This document shows positions 1-5,467 of a DNA stretch of 6,246 nt, piece by piece. The position numbers and the translations under genes were made by a program. The stretch comes from Solirubrobacteraceae bacterium. GTDB lineage: Bacteria; Actinomycetota; Thermoleophilia; Solirubrobacterales; Solirubrobacteraceae. Below the pieces are notes generated by a model. That model had not been told where the DNA came from. It saw only the letters and a program-made list of their open reading frames with translations, and did not search any database. The stretch lies in NCBI GenBank assembly GCA_025928415.1, contig JAICJK010000167.1, forward strand, positions 1 through 6,246, in the 5' to 3' direction. Position 1 is the stretch's first letter, and every line of letters starts with the position of its first letter.

Positions 1-251
1 ATGTCCCGCTCCTCGCGCTGCAGCGCCGCGAAGGCCTTGAGCATCGTGTTCTGCAGCGCGTCCTGCGCGTCCTGCTCGTGGTGCAGGATCGACGCGCAGT
101 AGCGATGCAGCGCCTGATGGTGGCGCAGGTAGAGCGCCGAGCACGCCGCAGCGTCGCCGCGGGCCGCCCGCGACCGCAGCGTCGCCTCGCGGCGCAGCGA
201 CGGCAGGGCCCGTCTCGGGATGGCGCTCTCCGCCGGCACGGTCGACATCAT
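1..251 (-). CDS. ECF-type RNA polymerase sigma factor, N-terminal part (gene runs off the left edge)
   Basis: Reading the minus strand from the ATG at 251 gives 83 codons that stay open to the window edge. Residues about 29-80 look like sigma-70 region 2: RGDAAACSALYLRHHQALHR (about 31-50), then an acidic DAQDALQNT stretch (61-69) and LKAFAALQ (71-78), which match the helices that bind core polymerase and the -10 element in ECF factors. The product would direct RNA polymerase to a specific promoter set. Region 4 and any C-terminal sensory extension lie outside the window, so the subgroup and target genes cannot be told. Two ATG codons are adjacent (251 and 248). No Shine-Dalgarno sequence is visible, so the start is uncertain by one codon. 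An in-frame TGA at 287-285 limits any upstream extension. It lies 67 nt downstream of the prepilin cassette on the same strand and could be co-transcribed with it or have its own promoter. The region 2 call is firm; the function beyond that is not. Confidence 0.82.
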   Translation of the reverse strand, partial: MMSTVPAESAIPRRALPSLRREATLRSRAARGDAAACSALYLRHHQALHRYCASILHHEQDAQDALQNTMLKAFAALQREERD

Positions 252-254
252 CCA

Positions 255-263
255 CGTATCGGC
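255..263 (-). promoter_or_regulatory. Possible -10-like element just upstream of the sigma factor gene
   Basis: In the 67-nt gap between the last prepilin and the sigma factor gene, the minus strand reads GCCGATACG ending four bases before the first ATG. It shares GCCGAT with the element before the prepilin cassette and is close to a FliA/WhiG-type or general -10. If used, the message would be nearly leaderless, which fits the lack of a Shine-Dalgarno sequence. No matching -35 is evident, and the hexamer also occurs by chance within genes of this window. Confidence 0.2.
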
Positions 264-318
264 AACGCGCGAGCCGCGCGAGAGTCAGGCCCCACCTTCC
301 TCGACGAGGGCGCGGCCG

Positions 319-1908
319 TCAGCGCGGCGGGGACTGCTCGGTCGCGCGGACCAGGCGCCACGCGGTCTGGACCGGGTCCAGGAAGTTCGGCGGCTCCTCG
401 TAGGCGAGGCGGTCGTCGTAGGTGTAGTTCTTGATGTAGCCGTGCACGCTTCCCCAGCCACCCGTGGACCCGACCGGGCCGCGGAAGTTCTGGGCGATCG
501 CGCCGTTGACGGTCAGCGTGCCCTCCGCATCGCCCATGTAGTAGTTGTCGACGATGAACGAGTGACGGAGCGACAGGATCGCCGCGTCGATCCGGACGTC
601 GCCGAGGTCGTCGGAGCGGTTGCCCGTGTTCGGGTTGGTCGGGTCGTTCACCGGGTGGAAGACGCGCACGAACTGATTGGCGATAAGGCCGAGCAGCCCG
701 TCGCCGGTGTGGATGAGGTCCTCGTTGATCACGACGTCGTTCTCGGCGGCGACCGTGACGCCCTTGGAGTAGGTGCCCTGCACCCAGGCGTTGCCGCAGC
801 CGTCGGGCACGTCCGTGTAGTTCTGCTCGACCGTGTACGACTTGCCGCAGGCGCCGTTGGAGACGTAGATGATGCCGTTCGGCGGCGGCAGCGCCATCGG
901 GACGTTCGTTCCGACGGCGGCGTTGGTCACCAGGACCTTGTCGCCCTGGAAGACCAGGTTGGTCTTCCCCGTGAAGCGGTAGGCCGGGTCGGCGAGGGTC
1001 TTCAGCGAGCCGTTGTCGGGCGGCAGGTCCAGCGGCGCGGCCGGCACGGTCTTGGGCCCGTTGAACACCGGCGAGCCGCCGCCGTTCGTGCGATAGCCCT
1101 TGGGCGCGCCGCCGCTCATCTCGATCTTGTCGCCGGTGCGGCCGAAGACGGGACTGCCACTGGTCAGGATCGAGTCGTTGGTGTGGAACGGCCCGTTGAT
1201 CTCGTCGCCGGTGATGAACTGGATCTCCGTGCAGTACTGGCCCCAGTAGCTCGCGTTGCCGCGACCGGCGTCCCACGACTTCGTGCACTGCCCGGGAGAC
1301 GTGTCGGTCCCCTGCGCCCAGGCGCGCATGCCGGCGCTGTCGTAGGCGACGGGGTCGAGCGTCTCGCGGTTGGTGAAGTACACGTAGTCGAGGAAGCTCT
1401 TGCGCTTGAACGTGGCGACGATCGAGCGCTTCTTGCCCCGCACCCAGCCGGTGGAGCGGATCCGCAGCGTGTTGTTCTGCAGCAACGTCGTCTGCGGCTT
1501 GGTGGGGTCGCACGCGGTCTGACCGCTGGCCGGGAGCAGCTCGATCGCGTACTTCGCATCCGTGCTGCCGGGGAGGAAGCGCCACACGCGCGGGTCGTTG
1601 CCGCTGCCGTTCCACACCTGGTTGACGGGAGCGGGCACGCCCGGCGCCGGGTCCGGCACGTTCGTGCACTTCGTCCAGTAGGCGGGGTCGGCGGCGAGCT
1701 GGAACTCGTACCAGGCCAGGCCGGCCTCGGCCGCCTCGTGGGCGCGCTTGTGGTCCTGGTCGCTGCGGGCGATGGGGATGTCCCCGACGACGCCGCTGAT
1801 GGCCGCGAGGGTGAACAGCCCGGCCAGGAACATGCCGATCATGACGGCGGGCAGCGTGAAGCCGGACTGGCCGGCGAGGCGGCGCCGCAGCGCCTTCAGC
1901 CGTTGCAT
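319..1908 (-). CDS. Large PilX/GspK-like type IV prepilin with DUF4900-like C-terminal domain, lacking Glu+5
   Basis: This 529-aa protein begins with a basic leader (residues 1-16) ending QSG, then FTLPAVMIGMFLAGLFTLAA, a class III prepilin signal. Cleavage is expected between G16 and F17. The hydrophobic helix (17-40) would anchor it in the membrane and then pack into the pilus core. Position +5 of the mature protein is Ala21 rather than the near-invariant Glu, as in tip pseudopilins such as GspK. The motif HEAAEAGLAWYEFQL (57-71) is typical of PilX-like proteins. The rest is a large exported region with six cysteines (81, 133, 208, 226, 354, 371). Its last 150 residues (AAENDVVI near 387, GLIANQFVRVFHPV 407-420, DAAILSL 441-447, GTLTVNGAIAQNFRGPVG 463-480, DPVQTAW 511-517) resemble DUF4900-type proteins. 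The ATG at 1908 is supported by GGAGG six bases upstream, and the gene overlaps its upstream neighbour by 13 nt. The proposed tip or initiator role is inferred; adhesion is possible but unproven. Confidence 0.85.
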   Translation of the reverse strand: MQRLKALRRRLAGQSGFTLPAVMIGMFLAGLFTLAAISGVVGDIPIARSDQDHKRAHEAAEAGLAWYEFQLAADPAYWTKCTNVPDPAPGVPAPVNQVWNGSGNDPRVWRFLPGSTDAKYAIELLPASGQTACDPTKPQTTLLQNNTLRIRSTGWVRGKKRSIVATFKRKSFLDYVYFTNRETLDPVAYDSAGMRAWAQGTDTSPGQCTKSWDAGRGNASYWGQYCTEIQFITGDEINGPFHTNDSILTSGSPVFGRTGDKIEMSGGAPKGYRTNGGGSPVFNGPKTVPAAPLDLPPDNGSLKTLADPAYRFTGKTNLVFQGDKVLVTNAAVGTNVPMALPPPNGIIYVSNGACGKSYTVEQNYTDVPDGCGNAWVQGTYSKGVTVAAENDVVINEDLIHTGDGLLGLIANQFVRVFHPVNDPTNPNTGNRSDDLGDVRIDAAILSLRHSFIVDNYYMGDAEGTLTVNGAIAQNFRGPVGSTGGWGSVHGYIKNYTYDDRLAYEEPPNFLDPVQTAWRLVRATEQSPPR

Positions 1909-2603
1909 CGCGGACCTCCGGTCGGGTCGGTGGGATCCGCCGTGGCGACGTAGCCGTCGGCGCTCAGCGACGCGCTCGTCGGGTCGCTCTGCTTCGTGCG
2001 GGACGGCTGCACCAGGACGTTGGCCTGGACGCGGACGATGTCGGCCGCCTCGCCGGCGTCGAGCGGCAGCGTCTGCTCCGCGGTGGGCGTGGGGGCGGGC
2101 GGGTCGGTGTAGGCGAAGTAGCGGAACATGGGGGTTGCGGCGTCCTGGGGGACGACGTCGGTGGCGATGACGTTCGACGTCGTCGGGTTGGTCGCGAAGG
2201 TCGTCACGCCGCCGTTGACGATCGGCGCCCAGTAGGACTCCGTGATCGTCCGCGCGCCGGCGTCGTAGGCCAGGCGGTACTGGCCCGGGGTGAAGGTCTC
2301 GTCGCCGAGGTCGGCGTAGAACGTCACCTGGGTGGCCGTCGAGGCGCTGCCGGGCACGATCGGCGGCTGGGAGGCCGACAGGCAGACCTGCGAGTCGAGC
2401 AGCGTCTGCATCCGGTCGAGGGCCAGGCGCGCGCGCTGGACGGCGTCGACGCGGTCGGTGACCTTCGCCGAGTTCGTGAGGGCGGTCGTGAACACGGTGA
2501 CGACGCCGAACAGCACGACAGACCCGATCGTCAGCGCGGTGAGCATCTCGACGAGCGTCTGGCCGCCCTCGGAGCGGGCGCGGGCGAGCAGGCGGGCGAT
2601 CAC
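1896..2603 (-). CDS. PilW-like type IV prepilin (minor pilin)
   Basis: This 235-aa protein has a short basic leader (residues 1-14, RLLARARSEGG) followed by QTLVEMLTALTIGSVVLFGVV. Prepilin peptidase would cut after G14, leaving Q15 at +1 and Glu19 at +5, the residue that guides subunit docking in the pilus. A single hydrophobic helix covers roughly 17-38. The helical stem RVDAVQRARLALDRMQTLLDSQVCL is typical of PilW/GspJ-like minor pilins. The C-terminal region (about 65-235) is a Ser/Thr/Asp-rich exported domain with no motif I recognise. The start is the GTG at 2603, chosen because it forms a GTGA overlap with the stop of the preceding prepilin and gives a normal-length leader. Another in-frame GTG at 2609 would add only two residues. 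The last codons contain the ribosome-binding site of the next gene. Gln at +1 instead of Phe or Met is less usual but occurs in Gram-positive prepilins. Prepilin identity is secure; the PilW assignment is by stem resemblance and gene order. Confidence 0.85.
   Translation of the reverse strand: MIARLLARARSEGGQTLVEMLTALTIGSVVLFGVVTVFTTALTNSAKVTDRVDAVQRARLALDRMQTLLDSQVCLSASQPPIVPGSASTATQVTFYADLGDETFTPGQYRLAYDAGARTITESYWAPIVNGGVTTFATNPTTSNVIATDVVPQDAATPMFRYFAYTDPPAPTPTAEQTLPLDAGEAADIVRVQANVLVQPSRTKQSDPTSASLSADGYVATADPTDPTGGPRCNG
1915..1919 (-). promoter_or_regulatory. Shine-Dalgarno sequence GGAGG for the PilX/GspK-like prepilin
   Basis: On the minus strand GGAGG ends six bases before the ATG at 1908. 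It lies within the last codons of the upstream PilW-like gene, so the third prepilin is translated from its own strong site despite the 13-nt overlap. It is the clearest ribosome-binding site in the window and fixes this start codon. It may allow the third prepilin to be made at a level different from its two neighbours. Confidence 0.8.
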
Positions 2604-4015
2604 GTGCACACCGAGGTCCCGGAGACGTTGGTGCCGGGGACGATGATCTTCTGCTCGACGCCGTTGATGCCGCCCGAGCCGGTGGCGTTGACGGTCGCGG
2701 TCTGCTTGTGCCGGCCGTCGTCGACGCAGACCTGCCAGCTCCCGAACGGCACCTGGACGTCCTTGCGCATGCCGGTGAACGAGGAGCCGCCGAGCGTCCC
2801 GGAGAAGACGGCGGCGCCGGAGGTCGGCGGGGTGTAGCGCTCGCTGCAGCCGTTCATCGCCGTCGCGGTGCCGGGCGAGATCACGATGTGCGGCTGGAAG
2901 ACCTTCGTGGGATCCGTCTGCGGGTTCTCCACCGCGCCGCTGGACCCGGACTTGTAGCGCTGCACGCCGACCGTGATCGTGGGCACGCGGACGGTCACCG
3001 GCGCCGTCGTCGTCCCGGGCGGGACGGTGACCAGGCCCGGGTTGGTCGCGAAGTAGTTGGCCTGGTAGGTCGACGGGTCGTTGCCGGCGCAGCTCCCGGC
3101 GTAGACCGTGTAGCCGCTGGGGAACGGGAACAGCGGCGCGGCGGCGATCTGGGAGGTGAGCGGGTCGGTCAGGTTCCCGAACAACCGCGGCGTGAGCAGC
3201 GCGGAGTGCGAGGCCGTGACCGTGCGCCACTGGGCGGCCCGCACCGTCGGGTTGGAGACCGACTTCGTGTCGAACGACACGGGCACCGTGCCCGCCGCGT
3301 CGTACTGCTCGGAGACGAGCGTGGTCTGCCGCGCGACGACCGTGGTGGGGTCGCTGACCGTCGGGGCCCCGGTGGGGGTGACGTACCCGGGGCTGCTGAG
3401 GTTCACCACGGTCGAGCCGGCGGGCACGTTGGCGAAGACCACGCAGCCCAGCGAGTTCGTGACGTCGCTGAGCCCCGCGGCGCTCACCGTCAGGCCGGGC
3501 GCGGGGTCGCCGTTGCCCTTGCTGACCTGCACGACGAGCGTGCCGACGTCGGTGCCGAACTCCCCGACCGGCGGAGACAGCAGGCTCTCCTCGGTGACCG
3601 GCTGCGTGCCGTTCATCTGCGGCCAGGTGACCGTCGTGGTCAGCTTGAGGTACTGCACGGCGTCGGAGTCCGTCGTGCAGCTCACCGCGCCGCTGTCGTC
3701 GCGGACCCAGTCGGCCCGCGAGGACACGACGTAGTCGACTCCGGCGACGGTCTGGGTCTGGGTCCCGCGGTAGTTGGAGAGCGACGCGGAGACGTCGAGG
3801 GACCGCAGGCGCTGCTGCTCGTCCTTGGCCAGGTTGGCGGCGACCGAGCGCGAGCGGTTGGTGCCGGCCCGGCTGGCGGAGATGTCGAGCACCGGCAGCA
3901 TCGCGAGCGCGAGGACGATCAGCAGGACCGCGCTGACCATGACCTCGACCAGCGCGAAGCCGGCCTCGCCGTCGCCGGCAGGCCGCGGCCTGCGGGCGCG
4001 CGGGCGATACATCAC
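2600..4015 (-). CDS. PilV-like type IV prepilin fused to a SpaA/carboxypeptidase-regulatory-like beta domain
   Basis: This 471-aa protein has an N-terminal prepilin signal: an Arg/Pro-rich leader (3-13), then GEAG, then FALVEVMVSAVLLIVLALAML. Cleavage is expected between G19 and F20, with Glu24 at +5 and a hydrophobic helix over about 20-45. A stem helix follows (about 50-75, NRSRSVAANLAKDEQQRLRSL), typical of PilV/GspI-like minor pilins. Residues about 157-215 (GTLVVQV, GDPAPGLTVSA, TNSLGCVVFANVPAGSTVV, SSPGYV) match a prealbumin-like SpaA/carboxypeptidase-regulatory fold, seen in surface proteins and adhesins. The remaining 250 residues are rich in Thr, Val, Pro and Gly and contain four of the six cysteines (309, 390, 430, 470). 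No catalytic motif is visible. The frame opens with GTG ATG (4015, 4012); the ATG has AGGG four bases upstream and may be the true start. It is much longer than classical PilV (under 200 aa). It is the first gene of the three-prepilin cassette and overlaps the next by 4 nt. Display or adhesion is an inference from the beta domain. Confidence 0.85.
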   Translation of the reverse strand: MMYRPRARRPRPAGDGEAGFALVEVMVSAVLLIVLALAMLPVLDISASRAGTNRSRSVAANLAKDEQQRLRSLDVSASLSNYRGTQTQTVAGVDYVVSSRADWVRDDSGAVSCTTDSDAVQYLKLTTTVTWPQMNGTQPVTEESLLSPPVGEFGTDVGTLVVQVSKGNGDPAPGLTVSAAGLSDVTNSLGCVVFANVPAGSTVVNLSSPGYVTPTGAPTVSDPTTVVARQTTLVSEQYDAAGTVPVSFDTKSVSNPTVRAAQWRTVTASHSALLTPRLFGNLTDPLTSQIAAAPLFPFPSGYTVYAGSCAGNDPSTYQANYFATNPGLVTVPPGTTTAPVTVRVPTITVGVQRYKSGSSGAVENPQTDPTKVFQPHIVISPGTATAMNGCSERYTPPTSGAAVFSGTLGGSSFTGMRKDVQVPFGSWQVCVDDGRHKQTATVNATGSGGINGVEQKIIVPGTNVSGTSVCT

Positions 4016-4020
4016 GCCCT

Positions 4021-4030
4021 ATGGATCGGC
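4021..4030 (-). promoter_or_regulatory. Possible -10-like element upstream of the prepilin cassette
   Basis: The minus strand reads GCCGATCCAT just before the AGGG and the GTG/ATG start of the first prepilin gene. GCCGAT resembles the first part of the FliA/WhiG-class -10 element (GCCGATAA). The intergenic gap after the inverted repeat is only about 60 nt, so a promoter must lie close to here if the cassette is transcribed alone. No convincing matching -35 (TAAA-like) is seen at the expected distance, and the predicted transcript start would leave a very short leader. This is a weak call. Confidence 0.22.
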
Positions 4031-4075
4031 CGGATTGCGGTTCGAAGCGCACGGCGCCGGACGAATGTCTTAGGC

Positions 4076-4106
4076 AGGCGGATTCGCCCTGGGGGCGAAT
4101 CCGCTT
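4076..4106 (-). terminator. Inverted repeat, probable terminator after the rpsA-coaE-transglycosylase unit
   Basis: GCGGATTCGCC (4078-4088) and GGCGAATCCGC (4094-4104) are perfect 11-bp arms around a 5-nt loop. A further C-G pair can close the loop to three bases, and G-T and A-T pairs extend the outer stem to 4076/4106. It starts 61 nt past the transglycosylase stop and about 60 nt before the first prepilin start, the right place to separate the two units. No U-tract follows on either strand, so it is not a textbook intrinsic terminator; high-GC actinobacteria often use such hairpins without one. A protein-binding palindrome is the main alternative, because an extra half-site lies at 4110-4117. 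Confidence 0.55.
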
Positions 4107-4109
4107 CGA

Positions 4110-4117
4110 CGAATCCG
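4110..4117. repeat. Third copy of the CGAATCCG half-site next to the inverted repeat
   Basis: CGAATCCG occurs in the right arm of the inverted repeat (4096-4103) and again at 4110-4117, with its reverse complement CGGATTCG in the left arm (4079-4086). The left arm could therefore pair with either right-hand copy. The bases between, TTCGACGAA (4105-4113), are themselves a short palindrome. The cluster could be an operator or alternative RNA hairpins. It could also be chance in a short GC-rich gap. Confidence 0.35.
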
Positions 4118-4167
4118 GCTGCGCCGTCTTCGTCCGCGCCCGTGGTCTTCCGCCGGCGCGGTGGTGG

Positions 4168-4857
4168 CTAGAGGCCGAGCTCCGCTCGGTAGGAGGTGCG
4201 GTAGTCGTGCTGGATCGACTCGACCTGCTGCACGTAGGCGCGCGTCTCCGGGAACGGGATGTCGCTGACGCGGAAGTCGCGGTCGCCGCGGCGCGCGGCG
4301 ACGATCCAGCGGTCGACGTTGCCCTCGCCGCCGTTGTAGGCGGCCAGCGCAAGGGTCCGGTTGCCGCCGTAGCGCCCCATCAGGTAGCGCAGGTAATAGG
4401 CGCCGTAGGCGATGTTCACCTGCGGCGTGCCGAGGTCGTCGACCTTGAAGGCGATCCCGCCCGACTTCTGCGCGATGTACCGCGCCGTGGCGGGCGTGAG
4501 CTGCATGAGGCCCTGGGCGCCGGCGTGGGACACCTGCCCGTCGCGGAAGCGCGACTCGGCGTAGATGATCGCCGCGATCAGCGCCGGGTCCAGCCCCTTC
4601 TCGTGCGCCTGCTGGCGGATGATGTCCTCGTGCTTGAGCGGCAGCGTGATCTCGCGGACCGCGTGGTGGAACAGCGGGGCGACGACGAGGCCGACCACGA
4701 GGACCAGCCCGGCGCCCAGCAGCCAGCCCAGCAGGCGGCGCCGGCGCCGCGTGAGCTCCGCGCGGCGGATCGCGGCCCGCGAGGGCGGGCGCGAGGTGCG
4801 CCGGCCTGAGGAGGCGGCGTCACGGGGCCTGCGGGCGGTGGCGCGTGGGGTGCTCAC
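4168..4857 (-). CDS. Membrane-anchored SLT-family lytic transglycosylase
   Basis: This 229-aa protein would cleave the MurNAc-GlcNAc bond of peptidoglycan by the non-hydrolytic route that leaves 1,6-anhydro-MurNAc. It has a very basic cytoplasmic N-terminus (1-41), one membrane segment (about 42-62, LLGWLLGAGLVLVVGLVVA) and an extracytoplasmic SLT domain (about 74-225). The family motifs are all present: AAIIYAESRF with catalytic Glu101, GLMQLTPATA (116-125), NIAYGAYYLRYLM (148-160), LALAAYNGG (169-177) and FPETRAYVQQV (202-212). The uncleaved anchor suggests it works at the membrane surface, like E. coli EmtA or B. subtilis YjbJ-type enzymes. The start is the GTG at 4857, 7 nt after the coaE stop, implying co-transcription with rpsA-coaE. 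No strong ribosome-binding site is visible, so translational coupling is plausible. There is no later start before the membrane segment. The neighbouring prepilin genes suggest it could open the wall for a pilus, but the intervening inverted repeat argues for separate transcription. Confidence 0.93.
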   Translation of the reverse strand: MSTPRATARRPRDAASSGRRTSRPPSRAAIRRAELTRRRRRLLGWLLGAGLVLVVGLVVAPLFHHAVREITLPLKHEDIIRQQAHEKGLDPALIAAIIYAESRFRDGQVSHAGAQGLMQLTPATARYIAQKSGGIAFKVDDLGTPQVNIAYGAYYLRYLMGRYGGNRTLALAAYNGGEGNVDRWIVAARRGDRDFRVSDIPFPETRAYVQQVESIQHDYRTSYRAELGL

Positions 4858-4864
4858 GGGGCGT

Positions 4865-5467
4865 TCAGGTGCGGAGCTTCGCGAGGACGTCGGACAATGC
4901 GGCCTCCAGGTCCTCGATGCTCCCGGAGTTGCTTACCACGTACGTCGCCCGGGCGGCCTTCTCCTCCTGGGAGAGCTGGCGGGCGGCGCGCTCGTCGACG
5001 GCGTGATGGCCGCGGGCGGCCGCGCGGCCGGCGCGCACCTCCTCGTCGGCGACGACCGCGATCGTGGCGTCGTAGGCCGCGTCCATCCCGGCCTCGAACA
5101 GCAGCGGCGTCTCCACGACGGCCGCGGCGGGCGGCGGATCGGCCGCGGCCGCCTCGGCGCGGAAGGCCAGCACCCGGGCGCCCACGCGCGGCCAGATGAG
5201 CTGCTCGAGCCAGGCCCGCTCGTCTCCCGAGGCGAACGCGTGCCGCGCGACCGCGGCGCGGTCGACCACGCCGCCGGGCGCGACCTCCGCGCCCCAGCGT
5301 GCGACGACCGCGTCGCGCACCTCCGGGTCCGCGGCGTACAGCTCGTGGACGACGGCGTCCGTCGAGAGCGTCGCCGCGCCCATCCGGGCGAGCGCCTCCA
5401 AGGCGGTCGACTTCCCCGCTCCCAGGCCGCCGGTCAGCCCGACGAACGCGACCGCCGGCGGGCTCAG
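4865..5467 (-). CDS. coaE: Dephospho-CoA kinase
   Basis: CoaE phosphorylates the 3'-hydroxyl of dephospho-CoA with ATP, the last step of coenzyme A synthesis, in the cytoplasm. The P-loop GGLGAGKST covers residues 13-21 (K19, S20), preceded by the typical FVGLT. The lid and substrate motifs follow: STDAVVHEL (35-43), VVETPLLFEAGMD (117-129), and QLSQEEKAARATYVVSNSGS (163-182), matching the conserved Gln-x4-Lys and Val-x-Asn-x-Gly of the family. The length, 200 aa, is normal. The start is odd. In this frame I find no ATG, GTG or TTG just upstream of the P-loop. The best choice is the CTG at 5467, which overlaps the rpsA stop as CTGA and gives the expected length. The rpsA-coaE order is a known actinobacterial arrangement and supports translational coupling. 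Enzyme identity is very secure; the first residue is not. A downstream start would remove the P-loop and can be excluded. Confidence 0.93.
   Translation of the reverse strand: MSPPAVAFVGLTGGLGAGKSTALEALARMGAATLSTDAVVHELYAADPEVRDAVVARWGAEVAPGGVVDRAAVARHAFASGDERAWLEQLIWPRVGARVLAFRAEAAAADPPPAAAVVETPLLFEAGMDAAYDATIAVVADEEVRAGRAAARGHHAVDERAARQLSQEEKAARATYVVSNSGSIEDLEAALSDVLAKLRT

Noticed and set aside
220..1953. A 577-codon plus-strand open frame opposite the PilX/GspK-like gene
   Set aside because: It is rich in Arg, Val, Gly and Asp with no recognisable domain and lies antisense to a protein with clear prepilin and DUF4900-like motifs. Such long antisense frames are usual at this GC content.
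4076..4117. Possible CRISPR or tandem-repeat array
   Set aside because: There are only three copies of an 8-bp unit, two of them in a single hairpin, with no regular spacers and no cas genes.
4016..4167. Possible c-di-GMP riboswitch in front of the prepilin genes
   Set aside because: Such riboswitches do control pilus genes in some bacteria, but I do not see the conserved GEMM core sequences, and the gap is taken up by the simple inverted repeat.
2708..4171. A 487-codon plus-strand open frame opposite the PilV-like gene
   Set aside because: Low-complexity Arg/Gly/Asp/Val composition without motifs, antisense to a well-supported prepilin. It also runs across the intergenic inverted repeat.
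2604..4352. Upstream extension of the PilW-like frame to an 818-residue protein
   Set aside because: The extension is out-of-frame readthrough across the PilV-like gene and the intergenic region, rich in Arg and Ala with no domain. The prepilin leader requires a start close to 2603.
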